Source of the DNA: Neolewinella xylanilytica
Lineage (GTDB): Bacteria > Bacteroidota > Bacteroidia > Chitinophagales > Saprospiraceae
Assembly (NCBI RefSeq): GCF_002934605.1
Contig: NZ_PTJC01000005.1
Span: 1,798,001 to 1,862,000, forward strand
Length of the DNA stretch: 64,000 bases
Reading direction: 5' to 3'
The position numbers were made by a program, and so were the translations under genes. Below, piece after piece: positions 44,321-53,687 of this stretch. Position 1 is the stretch's first letter, and each line of letters starts with the position of its first letter. The notes below the pieces were generated by a model that saw only the letters and a program-made list of their open reading frames with translations, made no database searches and was not told the origin of the DNA.

Positions 44321-46210
44321 ATGAGTGAAGCCATCCACCACGAGTGCGGTCTTGCGATGATCCGGCTCAAGAAGCCCCTCGATTACTACCATAAAAAGTA
44401 CGGTACGCCCCTGCACGGCTTGAAGTGCCTACAGCTGCTGATGCGCAAAATGCGTAACCGCGGCCAGGACGGCGCCGGCATGGCCACCATCAAGCTGGAC
44501 CACCCGCCCGGCAAGAAATTCATCAGCCGCAAGCGCAGCAACGCCTCCAACTACCTGGACGACCTCTGGCAGGGGGTCTACCGCCGCTTCGACGAGTTGA
44601 CGCCCAAACAAATGGCCGATTCCAAGTGGCTGAAGGAAAACCTGCCCTACACCGGTGAGGTGATGATGGGGCACCTGCGCTACGGCACCCACTCCACCAA
44701 CGCCATCGAAACCTGCCACCCCTTCCTGCGGCAGAGTAACTGGAAAACCCGCTGCCTGATCATCGCCGGTAACTTCAACCTGACGAACGTCAACGAGCTC
44801 TTCCAGGAGCTGGTGGACCTCGGCCAGTACCCGAAGGAGAAGTCGGACACGGTCACCGTACTGGAGAAGATCGGCCACTTCCTCGACGACGAGGTACAGC
44901 GCATCCACACCTGGCACAAGCCCGACGGCCACACCAACATCGAGATCAACGACATCATCGCCGAGGAACTGGACGTGCAGCGGCTGCTGAAGCGGGCCAG
45001 CAAGAAATTCGACGGCGGCTACGTGATGGGCGGCATGATCGGCCACGGCGACGCCTTCGTGATGCGCGACCCGGCGGGCATCCGGCCGGCCTTTTACTTC
45101 GAAGACGACGAGTTCGTGGCCGTAGCCTCCGAACGGCCGGCGCTGCAGACCGTCTTCAACGTACCCTTCGAGATCATCCGCGAAGTGGAACCCGGCCACG
45201 CCCTCATCATCAAGAAGAGTGGCAAGACCTCGATGGAGCCTTTCACGAAGCAGCTGCCCCGCGCGGCCTGCTCCTTCGAGCGCATCTACTTCAGCCGGGG
45301 CAACGACCGCGACATCTACCTGGAACGCAAAGAGCTGGGCCGCCGCCTGGCGAAGTCGATCGCCAAGGCCGTGAAGTACGACTTCGATAACACCGTCTTC
45401 AGCTACGTACCCAACACCGCCGAAACCGCCTTCTACGGCATGATCGAGGGGCTGGAAGACGAGCTGCGCCACTGGCGGAAGAAGGAGATGAAGCAGCGGG
45501 AAAAGAAGGGGAAAGACGGCTTCGGCAAGGTGCTCAAAACCCAGGTGCGCAACGAGAAGATCGTGGTCAAGGACGGTAAGACGCGCACCTTCATTGCGGA
45601 TACCTCCAGTCGCGACGATATGGTCAGCCACGTCTACGACGTCACCTACGGCATCGTACGCGACCACGTCGATACCCTGGTGCTGCTCGACGACAGCATC
45701 GTGCGCGGTACCACCATGCGCGACTCCATCATCAAGATCGTGAGCCGGCTGAAGCCCAGGCGGATCATCATCGTCTCCAGTGCCCCGCAGATCCGCTACC
45801 CGGATTGCTACGGCATCGATATGTCCAAGATGGGCGAATTCGTGGCCTTCAAGGCGATGGAAGCCCTGCTGGAGGAGAAGGGGAAGAAAAAGGTCATGAA
45901 GCAAGTCTATAAAAAGGCCGTCGCCGAGCTGAAGAAGCCGGACAACAAGCAGAAGAACGTGGTCAAGGAACTTTACGACCAGTTCAAATACGAGGACGTC
46001 TCCAAGAAGATCGCCCAGATCATGACTCCGAAGAGTACCAAGCCGAAGGTGGACGTGATCTACCAGACCATCGAGGATCTCCGCAAGGCCTGCCCCGAAA
46101 ATAACGGCGACTGGTACTTCAGCGGAAACTATCCTACGCCGGGAGGCTTCCGCGTGGTGAACCGGGCCTTTGTGAACTATATGGAGGGAAGTGGGGAACG
46201 GGCTTATTAG
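44321..46210 (+). CDS. purF: Amidophosphoribosyltransferase (PurF-like)
   Basis: 629 residues. It makes phosphoribosylamine from PRPP and glutamine, the first step of purine synthesis. The N-terminal Ntn glutaminase domain has HHECGLAMIR with Cys9 as probable nucleophile after a short propeptide, and RNRGQDGAGMA and GHLRYGTHS. The phosphoribosyltransferase domain has the PRPP loop LVLLDDSIVRGTTM. An insert of basic residues (about 435-475, RHWRKKEMKQREKKGK) and a longer C-terminus make it larger than E. coli PurF (505), as in the Bacteroidota form. Frames upstream of 44321 lie before the promoter and are not used. No other pur genes are adjacent. Confidence 0.88.
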   Translation: MSEAIHHECGLAMIRLKKPLDYYHKKYGTPLHGLKCLQLLMRKMRNRGQDGAGMATIKLDHPPGKKFISRKRSNASNYLDDLWQGVYRRFDELTPKQMADSKWLKENLPYTGEVMMGHLRYGTHSTNAIETCHPFLRQSNWKTRCLIIAGNFNLTNVNELFQELVDLGQYPKEKSDTVTVLEKIGHFLDDEVQRIHTWHKPDGHTNIEINDIIAEELDVQRLLKRASKKFDGGYVMGGMIGHGDAFVMRDPAGIRPAFYFEDDEFVAVASERPALQTVFNVPFEIIREVEPGHALIIKKSGKTSMEPFTKQLPRAACSFERIYFSRGNDRDIYLERKELGRRLAKSIAKAVKYDFDNTVFSYVPNTAETAFYGMIEGLEDELRHWRKKEMKQREKKGKDGFGKVLKTQVRNEKIVVKDGKTRTFIADTSSRDDMVSHVYDVTYGIVRDHVDTLVLLDDSIVRGTTMRDSIIKIVSRLKPRRIIIVSSAPQIRYPDCYGIDMSKMGEFVAFKAMEALLEEKGKKKVMKQVYKKAVAELKKPDNKQKNVVKELYDQFKYEDVSKKIAQIMTPKSTKPKVDVIYQTIEDLRKACPENNGDWYFSGNYPTPGGFRVVNRAFVNYMEGSGERAY

Positions 46211-46275
46211 TCGGGTAGTCTGTTAGTCGGGTAGTCTGTTAGTCGGGTAGTCGGGTAGTCGGGTAGTTGGCTGGC
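46211..46275 (+). repeat. TAGTCGGGTAGTCTGT tandem repeat
   Basis: Directly after the purF stop, units of GTCGGGTAGTCTGTTA and GTCGGGTA repeat about five times to 46265. It is similar in base pattern to the GTCGGGT microsatellite at 29.6 kb. No terminator hairpin is visible here. Confidence 0.8.
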
Positions 46276-46340
46276 TTCGCCATCCGGGCTAGTAGCTGGA
46301 TATTCTTTGGGGCGCTGAAGTGGGTCGGGCGGTAGTTGGG

Positions 46341-47456
46341 TTAGCTGATCATTTTCGGCTTCGGATCGCCCGTGGTGACGGTGTAAAGGCGCAGGGGTTC
46401 GGAACGGCCGCGGAGGGGGGGCGTACCGACGTGGCGGAGGGAGTACTGTTCGCCGAGGGGAAGGCGTTCGAGGAGATTGAAGGATACCAGTAGGTCGACC
46501 TGGTAGGTGTTGCAGAGGGACTGGATGCGGGCCGTGGCGTTGAGGACGTCGCCGGTAAAGGTGATGTGCTTCTTTATCACGCCCACTTCGCCGGCGGTCA
46601 CGGGGCCGAAGTGCAGGCCGGCTTTGAATTCCGGGACCAGTCCGAATTCCGTTTCGTAGCGGTCTGTCCGCTGCCATAGTTCGCTCTGCATGGCGAAAAA
46701 GCACCGCAGGCAATTGTTGTTACGCAGCCCCTCGGGGAGCGTCCAGGTCACAATCACTTCGTCGCCTACGTACTGGTAAATCTCGCCGCCGTGGCGGTCG
46801 ATGGCCGCGGACAGGTCGGCGTAATAAGCGCGTAGCAGGTTGAAGTAGCGGCGGTGACCGAGCCGTTCCGTTAGGGTGGTGGAGGAGCGCATGTCCAGAA
46901 ACAGGAAAATCCGCTCTTCCCGAATGGGTTGGTGGTAGGTGCCAGCCAGATAGCTGAGTAGGGTGGTATGCCCGATCAGCTCGCTGACCTGGGCGTAAAC
47001 GATCGACAGCCCGATGGTGACGGAAAGCTGCAGGGCGGTACTCAAATGGGTGAGGCTGACCAGGTAGCGGCCGAGTTTAGACCAAACCGCGGGGTCCAGT
47101 ACGCCGGTGCCTTGCTCCATCGCTGCCGCCAGGGGAAAGGTGGTCAGCACCACCAGGTGAATGAACAGGAGGTAGACAAGTAATTTGTACAGCGCCTTGC
47201 GCAAGAACGGCACGTGGCTGAACCGGCGGTTGAGGAAGTAGAGTTCCACGTAGCCGACCGAGAGGCCGATTACGATCATTGCGGCGAGGGCAAAAACAAG
47301 AATCCGGAAGTCGGGCAGAATAGCGGTGTCCGTGTCCGGAAAGCGCCCGCCCGCGGTAGTCCATTCGATCAATAGGAAGACCAACGAGGAGGACAGCCAG
47401 ATCCCGCCGAAGGGCAGGACACGGAGGAAGCGCCGCCGCTGGGTGACCGTAAGCAT
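46341..47456 (-). CDS. Membrane-bound class III nucleotide cyclase (second copy)
   Basis: 371 residues. Four membrane helices are visible (about 13-31, 50-71, 88-110, 135-155). The cyclase domain (about 180-365) has metal aspartates Asp188 (FLFLDMRSST) and Asp232 (YVGDEVIVTW) and the NATARI transition-state residues. The base-selecting positions are Gln228 and Thr299, neither the Lys/Asp(Thr) of adenylate nor the Glu/Cys of guanylate cyclases. A TACCTTTA box ends 4 bp before the ATG, so the message may be leaderless. It is convergent with purF and not related closely to the 18.6-kb cyclase. Confidence 0.85.
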   Translation of the reverse strand: MLTVTQRRRFLRVLPFGGIWLSSSLVFLLIEWTTAGGRFPDTDTAILPDFRILVFALAAMIVIGLSVGYVELYFLNRRFSHVPFLRKALYKLLVYLLFIHLVVLTTFPLAAAMEQGTGVLDPAVWSKLGRYLVSLTHLSTALQLSVTIGLSIVYAQVSELIGHTTLLSYLAGTYHQPIREERIFLFLDMRSSTTLTERLGHRRYFNLLRAYYADLSAAIDRHGGEIYQYVGDEVIVTWTLPEGLRNNNCLRCFFAMQSELWQRTDRYETEFGLVPEFKAGLHFGPVTAGEVGVIKKHITFTGDVLNATARIQSLCNTYQVDLLVSFNLLERLPLGEQYSLRHVGTPPLRGRSEPLRLYTVTTGDPKPKMIS

Positions 47457-47812
47457 GCACTAAAGGTAGCGGTCGTGCCCTAGCTCGCAAAACCAGTGCC
47501 CACGGAAGCCACGCGTCCGGACTCCCGCAGGCCCCGGTGGGGGAAGTTATGCATAGTGTCGTTGCCGGTAAGACGGGACGCGAGAAGCCGCCGTTGGTCG
47601 CTTAACCGGTTTTTCTATAGAGGAGGCTTCCCGTGGGTTTGTGCCCCTGCGATTATTCCGGTATTCCTACTTTAGCCGGCGTGCGGGGCTCCACCGTGCC
47701 GTCTTTCATATTACGGCTGAAGCAAGGCTTATCCGCCGCTGGAGGGGCAGGGGGGGGGCGCGCTCCGGCCGACACGAGGCCGGGTTATTGGTGAACCGGG
47801 AAAGTATTGGGT
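47457..47812. other. Divergent intergenic region
   Basis: 356 bp between divergent genes. A -7-like TACCTTTA (minus strand, 47468-47461) serves the cyclase. A G9 tract is at about 47750. Nothing else is supported. Confidence 0.4.
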
Positions 47813-49168
47813 ATGATCAAATTCTTGTTGACCACCTTCGGTGCGTGGCTGTTCGGTACGACGGTAGTCGCGGCGCAGAATCCCGCTATTCAGGTACTGT
47901 ATACGGCGGATCCCGCGCCGGTAGTATACCGGGATACCGTGTTCCTGTACGTGGGCCACGACGAGCCGGACGCGCCGGAGGATAAATTCCTGATGCGGGA
48001 GTACCGGTTGTTCACTAGCGTGGACATGGTGAACTGGACGGCCCATCCCGCCCCACTGAAGACGAGCGATTTTGCTTGGTCGGCCGGGGATGCCAGTGCC
48101 GCCCAGTGCATCGAGCGCAACGGAAAATGGTACTTCTACGTCTCCACCCTTAACCGGGACCATCCCGGCGTCAGTGTGGGCGTGGCGGTGGCCGATAGTC
48201 CCTACGGCCCGTTTCGGGATGCGCTCGGGGAAGCATTGGTCACCAACGATATGACCACCTTCGGCGAGCATGCCTGGGATGATCTCGACCCAACGGTTTT
48301 CGTTGAGGAGGGACAGGCTTACCTCTACTGGGGCAACAATGCCTGCTACCGGGCCCGGCTCAACGACGATATGGTTTCCTTGGCTGGTGAGATTACCGCG
48401 CTCGACATTCACGATCCCCAAATCTTCGGCCCCGATTTTGAAGAGGCGCCCTGGGTGTACCGGCACGGAAATCGCTTTTACCTCATCTATGCCTCGGACC
48501 CGAACGAGTCGCTGCACTACGCCGTGGCCGCCGAACCCGAAGGGCCGTGGCGCTACGGCGGTAAGCTGATGGACCGCACCGGCAGCAGCGGATCGAATCA
48601 CCCGGCGATCATCGAGTTTCGGGGGCACTCCTACCTCTTCTACCATACCGGTGAACTGCCCGGCGGGGGTGACTTCCACCGGGCGGTATGCATCGAACCC
48701 TTTAGCTACCGGGCTGACGGCTCCATTCCCCCCATTCCGAAGACGCGGCGGGGCGTGACCGAAGCGGTAGCCAGGTTGGACCCCTATCGACGCACCGAGG
48801 CGGAAACGATAGCCTGGTCGGAGGGCCTCACCGTGGCCGACGGCGATTCCGCAGGGGTTTACGTCGGCGGCATCCACGACGGCGACTACCTGAGCGTGCG
48901 CAACGTCGACTTCGGCGGGGGAGGATCCGGGGCGTTCGAGGCCGCCGTGTCCAGCCGCTACCTCGGTGGCAGCATGGAGATCCGGCTGGATGCGGTGGAC
49001 GGTGATTCCCTGGGGGTGCTGCGGGTACCCTACCTCGGTGACTGGGAGGATTGGCAGACCCTCCGTACGGAAGTAAAGGAGATCCGGGGGGTACACGACC
49101 TGTACTTCGTGTTTCGCGGCGGCGCGCCCCAGGAACTATTCCGTTTCAATTCCTGGCGGTTTCGGTGA
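47813..49168 (+). CDS. GH43 hydrolase with C-terminal CBM6-like domain
   Basis: 451 residues from the ATG at 47813. A signal peptide ends near VVAAQ. The GH43 propeller (about 25-310) shows the base aspartate in YTADPAPVVYRD, DDLDPTVFVEEGQAYLYWG for the middle Asp, and FEEAPWVYRHGNRFYLIY for the general acid Glu. Residues about 320-451 are a CBM6-like beta-sandwich (EAETIAWSEGL, GDYLSVRNVDFG, WQTLRTEVKEIRGVHDLYFVF). Known enzymes with this layout cut arabinoxylan or related chains. It is monocistronic, without transporter genes. Confidence 0.87.
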   Translation: MIKFLLTTFGAWLFGTTVVAAQNPAIQVLYTADPAPVVYRDTVFLYVGHDEPDAPEDKFLMREYRLFTSVDMVNWTAHPAPLKTSDFAWSAGDASAAQCIERNGKWYFYVSTLNRDHPGVSVGVAVADSPYGPFRDALGEALVTNDMTTFGEHAWDDLDPTVFVEEGQAYLYWGNNACYRARLNDDMVSLAGEITALDIHDPQIFGPDFEEAPWVYRHGNRFYLIYASDPNESLHYAVAAEPEGPWRYGGKLMDRTGSSGSNHPAIIEFRGHSYLFYHTGELPGGGDFHRAVCIEPFSYRADGSIPPIPKTRRGVTEAVARLDPYRRTEAETIAWSEGLTVADGDSAGVYVGGIHDGDYLSVRNVDFGGGGSGAFEAAVSSRYLGGSMEIRLDAVDGDSLGVLRVPYLGDWEDWQTLRTEVKEIRGVHDLYFVFRGGAPQELFRFNSWRFR

Positions 49169-49369
49169 CGCAGGGCGAGCCAGCGGCACCGTAAAATCCT
49201 GGATCGCCCCGCCACCGTGGACGGGCGTGCGCGTTAAGGCCGGACCGTAGGACTTAGATCATAGTGTCGCCTGCATTTCCATTGGTATAAGATTTCCGGA
49301 ATTTAGTCTATTACCGTGCAGCCTTGCTTATTTTGTTACAGTCCTTTAATGCCTAACCAAACTGTTACG

Positions 49370-52123
49370 ATGCGCAACTTTACCTACCTAAGCCTGGTCT
49401 GCCTCTGCCTGGGGCTGCCGCTGACGGTGCTGCACGCCCAGGAGGCGAGTGGCGAACCCAAAATGATAACCTCCGTGGAGGGGGTGACCGAATACGAGCT
49501 CGATAACGGCCTCACGGTACTTCTCTTCCCGGATCAGTCCGTGCCTACCACCACGGTCAACGTGACCTACAAAGTGGGTTCCCGCCACGAGGCCTACGGC
49601 GAGACCGGTATGGCTCACCTGCTGGAGCACCTCGTTTTCAAGGGGACCCCCGACCACCCGAATATTCCCCAGGAGCTTACCGAGCACGGCGCCCGACCGA
49701 ACGGCACCACCTGGTACGACCGCACCAATTACTTCGAAACCTTCTCCGCCTCGGACGAAAACCTGGAATGGGCACTCGACATGGAAGCCGACCGGATGGT
49801 CAATTCCTTCATCGCCGCCGATGACCTCGAAAGCGAAATGACGGTAGTCCGTAATGAATACGAGAGCGGCGAAAACGACCCCACCGGCGTGCTGATGGAG
49901 CGGGTGTTGAGCACCGCTTACCTCTGGCACAACTACGGTAAGTCCACCATCGGCTCCAAGGCAGACCTCGAAAACGTACCGATCGAGCGGCTGCAGGGTT
50001 TTTACAAAAAGTATTACCAACCGGATAATGCCGTCCTGGTGGTTGCCGGTAAGTTCGACCCCGAACGCACCCTCGAATTGGTCGAGGAGAAGTTCGGTAG
50101 TATTCCCCGTCCCGACCGCGAACTGTACGAGACCTACACCCGCGAGCCCGTCCAGGACGGCGAGCGCTTCGTGGAACTCAAGCGGGTGGGCGACGTACAG
50201 GTAGTGCAGGCCGCCTACCACCTGCCGGCCGGGCCCCATCCCGATTACCCCGCCCTGGCCGTGCTGGTCAATACGCTGGTCGACGAGCCCGGTGGTATTC
50301 TGTACAAGGCGCTCGTTGAGAACGGAGACGCCAGCAGCATGTGGGGCTTTGCTCCCGCGCTTGCCGAACCCGGCTTCGCCCTCTTCAACGCCAACGTGCT
50401 GAAGGAAAACGATCTCGCGGCCGTGGAAACCGCCCTGAAGAACACCCTCGACAGCCTGGCGCAGAATCCGCCCACTGAGGAGCAGGTCAAGCGGGCCAAG
50501 GACGGTATCCTGAAAAACTTCGAGCTCAACCAGCGCGATGCCAACCGCGTGGGCCTCCTCATGAGTGCTTATATCGCCCAGGGTGACTGGCGGCTAGGCT
50601 ACATTTACCGTGACCGGGTAGAGCAGGTGACCGTAGCCGACGTCGTCCGGGTGGCGGAGAAGTACTTCAAGCCGGAGAACCGCACCATCGGCCGCTTTTA
50701 TCCCGTTGAAAAGCCCGAGCGCTCGGAAATCCCCGAAGTCAACGACCTCAATGCCATGACCGAAGGCTACACGGGGCGGGAGGCGATCGCCGAAGGGGAG
50801 GAATTCGACCCCTCGTACGACAACATCGATAGCCGTACCGTCACCGGTACCCTGGGCGAGAATGACAACATCGAATACATGCTCCTGCCCAAGGAAACCC
50901 GCGGCAACAGCGTAAACGCCCAACTGGTATTCCGTTTTGGCAATCTTGCCGTCCAGGAAGGGCGGTCCGAGGCTGGCGATAAGGTTGGCCAAATGCTGAT
51001 GATGGGCTCGGAGAAGTACAGCCGGCAGGAAATCCAGGACAAGCTCGACGAACTGAAAGCCCGGGTCAACGCCTACGGAAGCGACGGCGTACTGGTCTTT
51101 AGTATCGAAGCCGAAAACGAACGGCTCCCCGAGGTGATCGACCTGATCGGAGAAGTGGCACGCCACCCCGCCTTCCCCCAGGTTGAGTTTGATAAGATGG
51201 TGAAGGAAGAACTGGCCTCCATCGACGAGCAGCGCAGCGATCCCCAGTCCATCGTCTTCCAGGAGATGCAGCGCCGCACCAACGATTACCCCGAGGGGCA
51301 CCCCTACTACGTGCCCACCTTCGACGAGCGCCAGGAGCAACTGAAGCGCCTGACCGTGGAGGAGGTCAAGACGTTCTACGAGGAGGTCTTCGGTGGTGGC
51401 AACACCACCTTTGCGGCCAGTGGCGACCTGGATGTCGAGGCCGTCAAGGAAGCCCTCACCCGTAACTTCGGCGACTGGAGCAGCCCCGTGCCCTTCGAGC
51501 GCATTCCCCGCAGCTATGCCGCCGTCGATCCGGAAATGGTGAAAATCGAGACGCCCGATAAGGCCAACGCCTGGTTCGTGGCCACCCAGACCCTCCCGAT
51601 CAACGATGCTCATCCCGACTACCCGGCCCTGGTGCTGGGCAACTACATGCTCGGTGGTGGTTTCCTCAATAGCCGACTGGCCACGCGTATCCGGCAGCAG
51701 GACGGACTGAGCTACGGCGTTGGCAGCCAGTTCAGTGCCAGCTCCATCGACGACCGCAGCGTTTTCTTGTCCTACGCCATTTACAATCCGGAGAACCGCG
51801 AGGCCCTGGAAAAAGCCTTCCGGGAAGAGATCGACAAAGTGCGGACCGAAGGCTTTACCCAGGAAGAGCTCGCCGCCGCAAAAAGCGGTTGGAAGCAGAA
51901 CGCCGCCGTCAGCCGCGCTCAGGACGACAGCATGGCCGGGCAGCTGGAAGACAACGCGTACCTCGACCGGACCATGCAGTGGGACAAAGAGTTGGAGGAA
52001 AAGATGATGAGCCTCACCCCCGAGCAGGTGAACGCCGCCGTCAGCAAGTACATCGACGTCGATAAAATGGTGCTCCTGCGCGCCGGCGACTTCGCCAAGA
52101 CCGAGTCGGTAAAGAAACCGTAA
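49370..52123 (+). CDS. M16-family zinc metallopeptidase, two-domain
   Basis: 917 residues from the ATG at 49370 (signal cleavage near LHAQ); ATG 49349 is a possible alternative. The N-terminal pitrilysin-type half has the inverted zinc motif HLLEH (His83, Glu86, His87) and the distal Glu in VVRNEYESG. The C-terminal half (from about 460) lacks the motif and is the usual inactive partner, closing the chamber (NYMLGGGFLNSRLATRIRQQDGLSYGVGS). It degrades peptides in the periplasm. A very strong hairpin terminator follows at 52151-52186. Confidence 0.93.
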   Translation: MRNFTYLSLVCLCLGLPLTVLHAQEASGEPKMITSVEGVTEYELDNGLTVLLFPDQSVPTTTVNVTYKVGSRHEAYGETGMAHLLEHLVFKGTPDHPNIPQELTEHGARPNGTTWYDRTNYFETFSASDENLEWALDMEADRMVNSFIAADDLESEMTVVRNEYESGENDPTGVLMERVLSTAYLWHNYGKSTIGSKADLENVPIERLQGFYKKYYQPDNAVLVVAGKFDPERTLELVEEKFGSIPRPDRELYETYTREPVQDGERFVELKRVGDVQVVQAAYHLPAGPHPDYPALAVLVNTLVDEPGGILYKALVENGDASSMWGFAPALAEPGFALFNANVLKENDLAAVETALKNTLDSLAQNPPTEEQVKRAKDGILKNFELNQRDANRVGLLMSAYIAQGDWRLGYIYRDRVEQVTVADVVRVAEKYFKPENRTIGRFYPVEKPERSEIPEVNDLNAMTEGYTGREAIAEGEEFDPSYDNIDSRTVTGTLGENDNIEYMLLPKETRGNSVNAQLVFRFGNLAVQEGRSEAGDKVGQMLMMGSEKYSRQEIQDKLDELKARVNAYGSDGVLVFSIEAENERLPEVIDLIGEVARHPAFPQVEFDKMVKEELASIDEQRSDPQSIVFQEMQRRTNDYPEGHPYYVPTFDERQEQLKRLTVEEVKTFYEEVFGGGNTTFAASGDLDVEAVKEALTRNFGDWSSPVPFERIPRSYAAVDPEMVKIETPDKANAWFVATQTLPINDAHPDYPALVLGNYMLGGGFLNSRLATRIRQQDGLSYGVGSQFSASSIDDRSVFLSYAIYNPENREALEKAFREEIDKVRTEGFTQEELAAAKSGWKQNAAVSRAQDDSMAGQLEDNAYLDRTMQWDKELEEKMMSLTPEQVNAAVSKYIDVDKMVLLRAGDFAKTESVKKP

Positions 52124-52150
52124 CCCTTTCTCCGGACATACGTTATTTTG

Positions 52151-52186
52151 CGCGGGGCCGCGGGTGCAATGACACCCGCGGCCCCG
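52151..52186 (+). terminator. Perfect 15-bp hairpin after M16 gene
   Basis: GCGGGGCCGCGGGTG-CAATGA-CACCCGCGGCCCCGC, 28 bp after the peptidase stop and 24 bp before the next ATG. The left arm belongs to the GC-rich dispersed motif family (TTTTGCGCGGGGCCGCGGGTG). The downstream T-run is weak (TTGCTATTT), so it could be a terminator or an mRNA-stabilising or attenuating structure. Confidence 0.75.
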
Positions 52187-52210
52187 CTTGCTATTTCATA
52201 TCCCAATTAC

Positions 52211-53395
52211 ATGCGCTACCTCTACCTGTTCCTGCTAACCGCTACCCTCGCCGCCTGCGATCCCGGTGCGACAACCCCTGAAGAAACGACCCCCGCCGCT
52301 CCGGACCGCGAAGCCGACGGCGAAGAGCCGATGATGCTGACCGCAGCCGGCGTGGAATCGGAAACGGTTTTCGACTTCGAAGACATCATCTGGGGCTTCA
52401 CCTGGCTACCCGACGGGCGTATATTGGCTACCGTCAAGGACGGCCGGTTTCTACTGATCGACGGCGACGGCCATACGGAGATCGCCGGTGCCCCGGAAGT
52501 ACGCGACGCGGGCCAGGGTGGGCTGCTGGACGTCCTGCTCGACCAGGATTTCGAGAATAACCGCTACGTCTACCTGACGTATAGCCGCCCCGAACAGGGC
52601 GGTGAACTGGGCTTTACCTCCGTGGGCCGCGGCACGCTAAGCCAAGACGCTACCCGGCTGGAAAACTTCACCTCCCTCTACGACGGTGGGCCCGCTACCG
52701 ATAAGGGGCAGCACTACGGAAGCCGTATGGTCTGGGGTCCAGAGAACGGACACCTTTACTTTACCATCGGTGACCGCGGTAATCGCGACGAAAATCCCCA
52801 GGATACGACCCGCGACGGAGGCAAAGTGTACCGCATCACCGCCGACGGGGCAATACCGCAGGATAATCCCTTCGCCGGTGTTCCCGGCGCGAAGGAGGCG
52901 ATCTATTCCTACGGCCACCGCAATCTCCAGGGTCTGGCCGTTCATCCCGAAACGGGCGCAATCTGGGAGCACGAGCACGGTCCGCGCGGGGGCGACGAAG
53001 TAAACGTTATCGAAGCGGGAAAGAATTACGGCTGGCCGGTCATCACCTACGGCATCAACTACGACGGCACCCAAATCACCCAGGAAGTGGGAATGGAAGG
53101 CATGGAGCAGCCGGTGCACTACTGGGTACCGAGCATCGCGCCGAGCGGAATGGCCTTCGTAACCGGTGACCGCTATCCGGGCTGGAAAAACGACTTACTG
53201 GTGGGCAGCTTACGGTTCAGCTTCCTGAAACTCGTTCACCTGGACGGTACCGAGGTGACCGGCGAACAGGACCTGATCAAGAATATCGGCCGCCTGCGGG
53301 ACGTCCGCATGGGCCCCGACGACTACATCTACGCCAGTATCGAGGGCACCGGTATCGTAAGGGTAGTACCGCGTAGCGACGAACTCAGTCGGTAA
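52211..53395 (+). CDS. PQQ-dependent aldose sugar dehydrogenase-like lipoprotein
   Basis: 394 residues from the ATG at 52211. The lipobox LAAC (Cys16) anchors it. The domain is the six-bladed glucose/sorbosone dehydrogenase propeller: GGLLDVLLDQDFENNRYVYLTYS, HYGSRMVWGPENGHLYFTIGDRG, YSYGHRNLQGLAVHPETGAIWEHEHGPRGGDEVN, then GITYG-like YGINYDG. It would oxidise aldose sugars in the periplasm with PQQ. No pqq biosynthesis genes are in view. It is separated from the protease gene by the hairpin at 52151. Confidence 0.88.
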   Translation: MRYLYLFLLTATLAACDPGATTPEETTPAAPDREADGEEPMMLTAAGVESETVFDFEDIIWGFTWLPDGRILATVKDGRFLLIDGDGHTEIAGAPEVRDAGQGGLLDVLLDQDFENNRYVYLTYSRPEQGGELGFTSVGRGTLSQDATRLENFTSLYDGGPATDKGQHYGSRMVWGPENGHLYFTIGDRGNRDENPQDTTRDGGKVYRITADGAIPQDNPFAGVPGAKEAIYSYGHRNLQGLAVHPETGAIWEHEHGPRGGDEVNVIEAGKNYGWPVITYGINYDGTQITQEVGMEGMEQPVHYWVPSIAPSGMAFVTGDRYPGWKNDLLVGSLRFSFLKLVHLDGTEVTGEQDLIKNIGRLRDVRMGPDDYIYASIEGTGIVRVVPRSDELSR

Positions 53396-53451
53396 GCTGC
53401 TAGCCAGCAGCAATCAAGATTTCTGGCGTCCAGCTGCCAACACCGCCGACG

Positions 53452-53595
53452 AAGCTACGTCCGCCCGGCGACCACCCACGAAACGATTCGGCGGCTCTTG
53501 CCCCCCGGCCCTCGCAGGGGGAGGGAGCCGCCGATGGTGCTATCGAGATTCAGTTCGTCCTTGGTGATGGGGGCCCAGGAACCATGCGATGATTA
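53452..53595 (-). pseudogene. Possible remnant of an NPCBM-type coding region
   Basis: A minus-strand open stretch of about 45 codons without a start reads SWAPITKDELNLDSTIGG then SLPLRGPGGKSRRIV. The first part resembles the N-terminus of NPCBM domains (xxLDRSIGGxPL). It is bounded by stops at both ends. Short and uncertain; chance similarity is possible. Confidence 0.2.
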
Positions 53596-53687
53596 CGCAA
53601 CCGGTACGCGTACGGCCCGGTCCTAAAGGGGACGGCACGAAGCTAGGGAGGTCTGGAATGCGCAAAGCGAGCGAAGGGCCGCGCGTA

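Noticed and set aside
44429..45904. 491-codon minus-strand open frame inside purF
   Set aside because: Antisense shadow of a well-supported gene.
47729..49096. 455-codon minus-strand open frame inside the GH43-CBM6 gene
   Set aside because: Antisense shadow; no domain.
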